Origin: an uncultured Bacteroides sp.
Lineage (GTDB): Bacteria > Bacteroidota > Bacteroidia > Bacteroidales > Bacteroidaceae
Length of the DNA: 64,000 bases
Assembly (NCBI RefSeq): GCF_900547205.1
Contig: NZ_URFY01000024.1
Coordinates: 1-64,000 of the forward strand
Direction of reading: 5' to 3'
Part shown: positions 61,577 through 64,000 of the stretch, piece by piece
How the letters are laid out: every line of letters starts with the position of its first letter
Numbering within the stretch: the first letter of the stretch is position 1
The notes under the pieces: generated by a model
The model's database searches: none
The model's input: the letters and a program-made list of their open reading frames with translations, nothing else
Told to the model about the DNA's origin: nothing
Made by a program: the position numbers and the translations under genes

Positions 61577-62413
61577 ATGACAGTAAATGAAGCTCATTTA
61601 ATTTATTTTTCGCCTACACACACATCTAAACAAGTTGCGGAGGCGATTGTTCACGGAACTGGAATAAAAAATATTCTTCCCATTAACGTCACCCAGCAGA
61701 CTACCGGTGAAACCGTGATTCCTGCATCTGCATTGGCTGTTATTGTAGTTCCTGTCTACGGAGGTCACGTGGCTCCTTTGGCAATGGAGCGTCTGCAAAG
61801 CATTCGTGGCTTGGATACTCCCACCATATTGGTAGTGGTTTATGGTAACCGCGCATATGAAAAAGCTTTAATGGAGCTAGATGCCTTTGCTGTTCCCCAT
61901 GGATTGAAGGTGATTGCCGGGGCAACTTTTATCGGAGAACATTCGTATAGCACTGAAGAACATCCGATTGCTGCCGGTCGCCCTGATGATTCTGATTTGG
62001 CTTTTGCGGCTGAGTTTGGAAGTAAAATCATGGATAAAATACAGAAAGCTACTTCTCCGGATACACTTTATCCGGTAGATGTACGCGCCATCAAGCGTCC
62101 GTCGCAACCTTTGATTCCTCTGTTCCGCTTTTTAGGTAAAGTTATCAAGTTGCGTAAAAGTGGTACACCGCTTCCTCGTGCTCCCTGGGTGGAGGATGAG
62201 AGTTTATGTACTCATTGTGGGTTATGCGTAGTCCGTTGTCCGACAGGTGCTATAACGAAAGGGGATGAACTTCACGTTAACGAGCTCAAGTGTATCAAGT
62301 GTTGCGCTTGCGTAAAATCGTGTAGCCAAAAAGCAAGAGTGTACGAAACACCTTTTGCCGCACTGCTGGCCGACTGCTTCAAGAAACAGAAGCAACCTCA
62401 GACTATTCTGTAG
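61577..62413 (+). CDS. EFR1-type flavodoxin-ferredoxin fusion protein
   Basis: 278 residues from ATG 61577. Flavodoxin-like N-terminal part with phosphate-loop-like F-S-P-T-H-T-S-K-Q (residues ~10-18), and V-V-V-P-V-Y-G-G-H-V; C-terminal pair of 4Fe-4S clusters C-x-x-C-G-L-C-x-x-x-C-P and C-x-x-C-x-x-C-x-x-x-C-S. EFR1-family proteins are cytoplasmic electron carriers of poorly defined role in anaerobes. Its 3' end overlaps the convergent tilS 3' end by 16 bases. Divergent from rho. Confidence 0.87.
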   Translation: MTVNEAHLIYFSPTHTSKQVAEAIVHGTGIKNILPINVTQQTTGETVIPASALAVIVVPVYGGHVAPLAMERLQSIRGLDTPTILVVVYGNRAYEKALMELDAFAVPHGLKVIAGATFIGEHSYSTEEHPIAAGRPDDSDLAFAAEFGSKIMDKIQKATSPDTLYPVDVRAIKRPSQPLIPLFRFLGKVIKLRKSGTPLPRAPWVEDESLCTHCGLCVVRCPTGAITKGDELHVNELKCIKCCACVKSCSQKARVYETPFAALLADCFKKQKQPQTIL

Positions 62414-63678
62414 ATAACAATACGCTTGGTCGTTTCATCTATACGAAAGCGGTTGTCTGTCCGTTCGCCTATCAACCATGCGATGCGTTCTCCACAGCAA
62501 AGCACCCATTGACGTTCTTTCTGGCTGATAGAAAATTTGCGGTCGGTCAGATAATCGCTTATCTTTTTCTTGCCTTTCATACCGAAGGGTACAAAACTGT
62601 CGCCAATCTTCCATTTCCGGTAATGCACTTCTCCGTCTAATTTGTCCGCATCGAAGCAGGCTACTTCTTTTTCTCGTGGTATTTGAAAGTCTAGGGTATA
62701 TTCCATTTCCTCTCTTATTAACTGAAAAGGATGTAGATTGTAATTCTCGGGTTGGAGCTTTTCCAGCAATAAAAACTCTCTGTCTTTAATTACTCTCCAC
62801 TCTTTGCTTCTAAACTGCTTTCCTGATTGTCCGTGAAGTGAATTTGCAATGTCTTTGATTTGCGAGGAGTTGAAGCCGAGGGGATGAAGAATTTCAAATA
62901 AAATCGCTTCGGGTGCAGATTCCTTTAATAAACTATTGATTCGAATACCTTCGGCAGTGACGATCTCCCTCTTGGCTTTCTCTATACATATATTATATAT
63001 GGTAGCTACGTCATTCAGATAATTACTTGTTTCTATCAGATTGCTTTTTACCGACGGATTGATTTCCTGCATAAGTGGAAGCAGGTTGAGACGAATTTTA
63101 TTACGGGTATATTCGTCTTCCAGATTAGTACTGTCCGTAACATAATCCTGACCTATGCTTTGGAGATAATAAATAATATCTTCCCGATTGACACAAAGCA
63201 GCGGACGTACTATAGCTCCGTTTCGGGGGCGAATGCCTAACAAGCCGGTGATTCCTGTTCCACGGATTAGATTAAGCAGCGTCGTTTCTACGCTATCGTC
63301 CTGATGGTGGGCAACAGCGATAACATCTGCCTGTGATTCGTTTTTTATTTTGTCGAACCAGTTGTATCTAAGTTCCCGGGCAGCCATTTCTATCGAAATA
63401 TGATTTTCGGTTGCATATTGGGTGGTATCAAAGTCGATTGTGTGCAACCGGATATTATATTTCCGGCATAATTGGCGGACAAATTCTTCATCCCGGTTAG
63501 ATTCTTCGCCTCGAAGATGGAAGTTACAATGTGCGGCTTCGCATTGATAGCCAGTTGAAAGAAGGATGCACATCAATGCCACAGAATCGGCTCCACCACT
63601 CAGTGCAATGAGAATTTTATTATCCTGTGAGAATAAGTTTTCCTTCTCTATATATTGTATAATTCTTTGTTGTATCAT
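62398..63678 (-). CDS. tilS: tRNA(Ile)-lysidine synthetase
   Basis: 426 residues. N-terminal PP-loop ATP pyrophosphatase motif S-G-G-A-D-S (27-32), then H-C-N-F-H-L-R-G-E-E-S, A-H-H-Q-D-D-S-V-E-T and R-P-L-L, followed by the central and C-terminal TilS domains. It converts C34 of tRNA-Ile2 to lysidine so that AUA is read as Ile; essential in most bacteria. The -7 box TAACTTTG begins only 6 bases before the ATG, so the message may start at or near the start codon. Confidence 0.94.
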   Translation of the reverse strand: MIQQRIIQYIEKENLFSQDNKILIALSGGADSVALMCILLSTGYQCEAAHCNFHLRGEESNRDEEFVRQLCRKYNIRLHTIDFDTTQYATENHISIEMAARELRYNWFDKIKNESQADVIAVAHHQDDSVETTLLNLIRGTGITGLLGIRPRNGAIVRPLLCVNREDIIYYLQSIGQDYVTDSTNLEDEYTRNKIRLNLLPLMQEINPSVKSNLIETSNYLNDVATIYNICIEKAKREIVTAEGIRINSLLKESAPEAILFEILHPLGFNSSQIKDIANSLHGQSGKQFRSKEWRVIKDREFLLLEKLQPENYNLHPFQLIREEMEYTLDFQIPREKEVACFDADKLDGEVHYRKWKIGDSFVPFGMKGKKKISDYLTDRKFSISQKERQWVLCCGERIAWLIGERTDNRFRIDETTKRIVIYRIV

Positions 63679-63683
63679 GTCTG

Positions 63684-63691
63684 CAAAGTTA
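63684..63691 (-). promoter_or_regulatory. Promoter -7 box for tilS (near-leaderless)
   Basis: TAACTTTG on the minus strand, only 6 bases before ATG 63678; transcription should begin almost at the start codon. Confidence 0.5.
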
Positions 63692-63847
63692 ATAGTTTAT
63701 TGGTTAGTCCTTTTATTTTTCTGAATTTTATCATCCCCTTTTATTCTTTTTATTTTCTGAAGTACTTGATTTGAGGGTGTCTTTAGCTTAAAAGAATGTA
63801 CTATTTAAAAACAATCTAAATAATTTGCGTGCTACGAAGTTATGAAT

Positions 63848-63855
63848 TATCTTTG
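63848..63855 (+). promoter_or_regulatory. Promoter for the feoAB-like gene
   Basis: TTTG at 63824-63827, 20 bases, then TATCTTTG at 63848-63855, followed by ATG at 63874: a near-perfect Bacteroides housekeeping promoter. Confidence 0.75.
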
Positions 63856-63873
63856 TCGAAAATTTAGAGAGTT

Positions 63874-64000
63874 ATGCGTTTGTCCGAATTAAAAACAGGC
63901 GAAAAAGGTATCATCGTTAAGGTGCTGGGGCACGGTGGGTTTCGTAAACGTATCGTGGAGATGGGGTTTATCAAAGGTAAATCAGTGGAGGTTTTGCTAA
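63874..64000 (+). CDS. feoB: FeoA-domain N-terminus of a ferrous iron transporter gene (partial, runs off the window)
   Basis: The 42 visible codons read MRLSELKTGEKGIIVKVLG...FRKRIVEMGFIKGKSVEVL, a FeoA (SH3-like) domain. In Bacteroides this domain is usually fused to the N-terminus of FeoB, the inner-membrane GTPase that imports Fe(II), so feoB is given as the symbol; a stand-alone feoA cannot be excluded because the right edge cuts the gene. Promoter as listed upstream. Confidence 0.8.
   Translation, partial: MRLSELKTGEKGIIVKVLGHGGFRKRIVEMGFIKGKSVEVLL

Overview
The window looks like a chromosomal segment of a gut Bacteroides species. The evidence is a SusC/SusD pair driven by an ECF sigma factor and FecR anti-sigma factor, repeated TAnnTTTG (-7) promoter boxes with few Shine-Dalgarno sites, a Rho factor with a very long disordered insertion, a FeoA-type N-terminus on a FeoB-like gene, and Ser-type sulfatase and glycoside hydrolase genes. 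Species was not determined.

Layout. 1-4500 is a markedly AT-rich accessory patch. It holds the tail of a transposase-like gene, three tandem paralogues of a secreted helical-repeat plus two-lobed aspartyl-protease-like protein (the first lacking its 5' half), a perfect 27-bp-arm palindrome, and a frameshifted glycosyltransferase remnant. 4565-8087 has a double SGNH hydrolase, a small acidic protein and an ATPase-nuclease fusion. tRNA-Ala(GGC), a DUF4286 gene and ruvC follow, then pullulanase with a ModF-like ABC protein. Next come a soluble PAS histidine kinase and a carbon-metabolism operon (gpmA, class I aldolase, transaldolase). 17.7-19.9 kb is a MurNAc-recycling pair: an AmgK-like kinase fused to a RapZ C-terminal domain, followed by a MurU-like uridylyltransferase. 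A hybrid histidine kinase, a host-glycan set (sulfatase, GH2, GH29) and a YbdG-like mechanosensitive channel follow.

30.3-39.2 kb is a SusC/SusD locus with its own sigma/anti-sigma pair. Its only enzymes are a secreted metallophosphoesterase and an endonuclease/exonuclease/phosphatase-family protein. 39.7-48.7 kb is mostly housekeeping: pepD, an OmpH-like lipoprotein, a DivIC/FtsB-like protein, dnaX, pspC-like, tRNA-His, and folD with a CapA-like lipoprotein. 48.8-51.8 kb joins a three-haem cytochrome c peroxidase to its ResB/CcsA maturation genes. ffh and a MATE pump come next. At 55.1-58.9 kb an active TPR histidine kinase overlaps a paralogue that has lost its phospho-acceptor histidine and ATP-binding boxes. 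The window ends with rho, an EFR1-type flavodoxin/ferredoxin, tilS and the start of a feoAB-like gene.

The most unusual points are the AmgK-RapZ fusion, the kinase/pseudokinase pair, the tandem aspartyl-protease-like family with eroding active sites, the phosphoesterase-only SusCD locus with paired CGCCAA-loop hairpins, and four intergenic islands of degenerate ~22-bp repeats that have different sequences but similar unit length. No CRISPR array, rRNA, riboswitch or replication origin was recognised.
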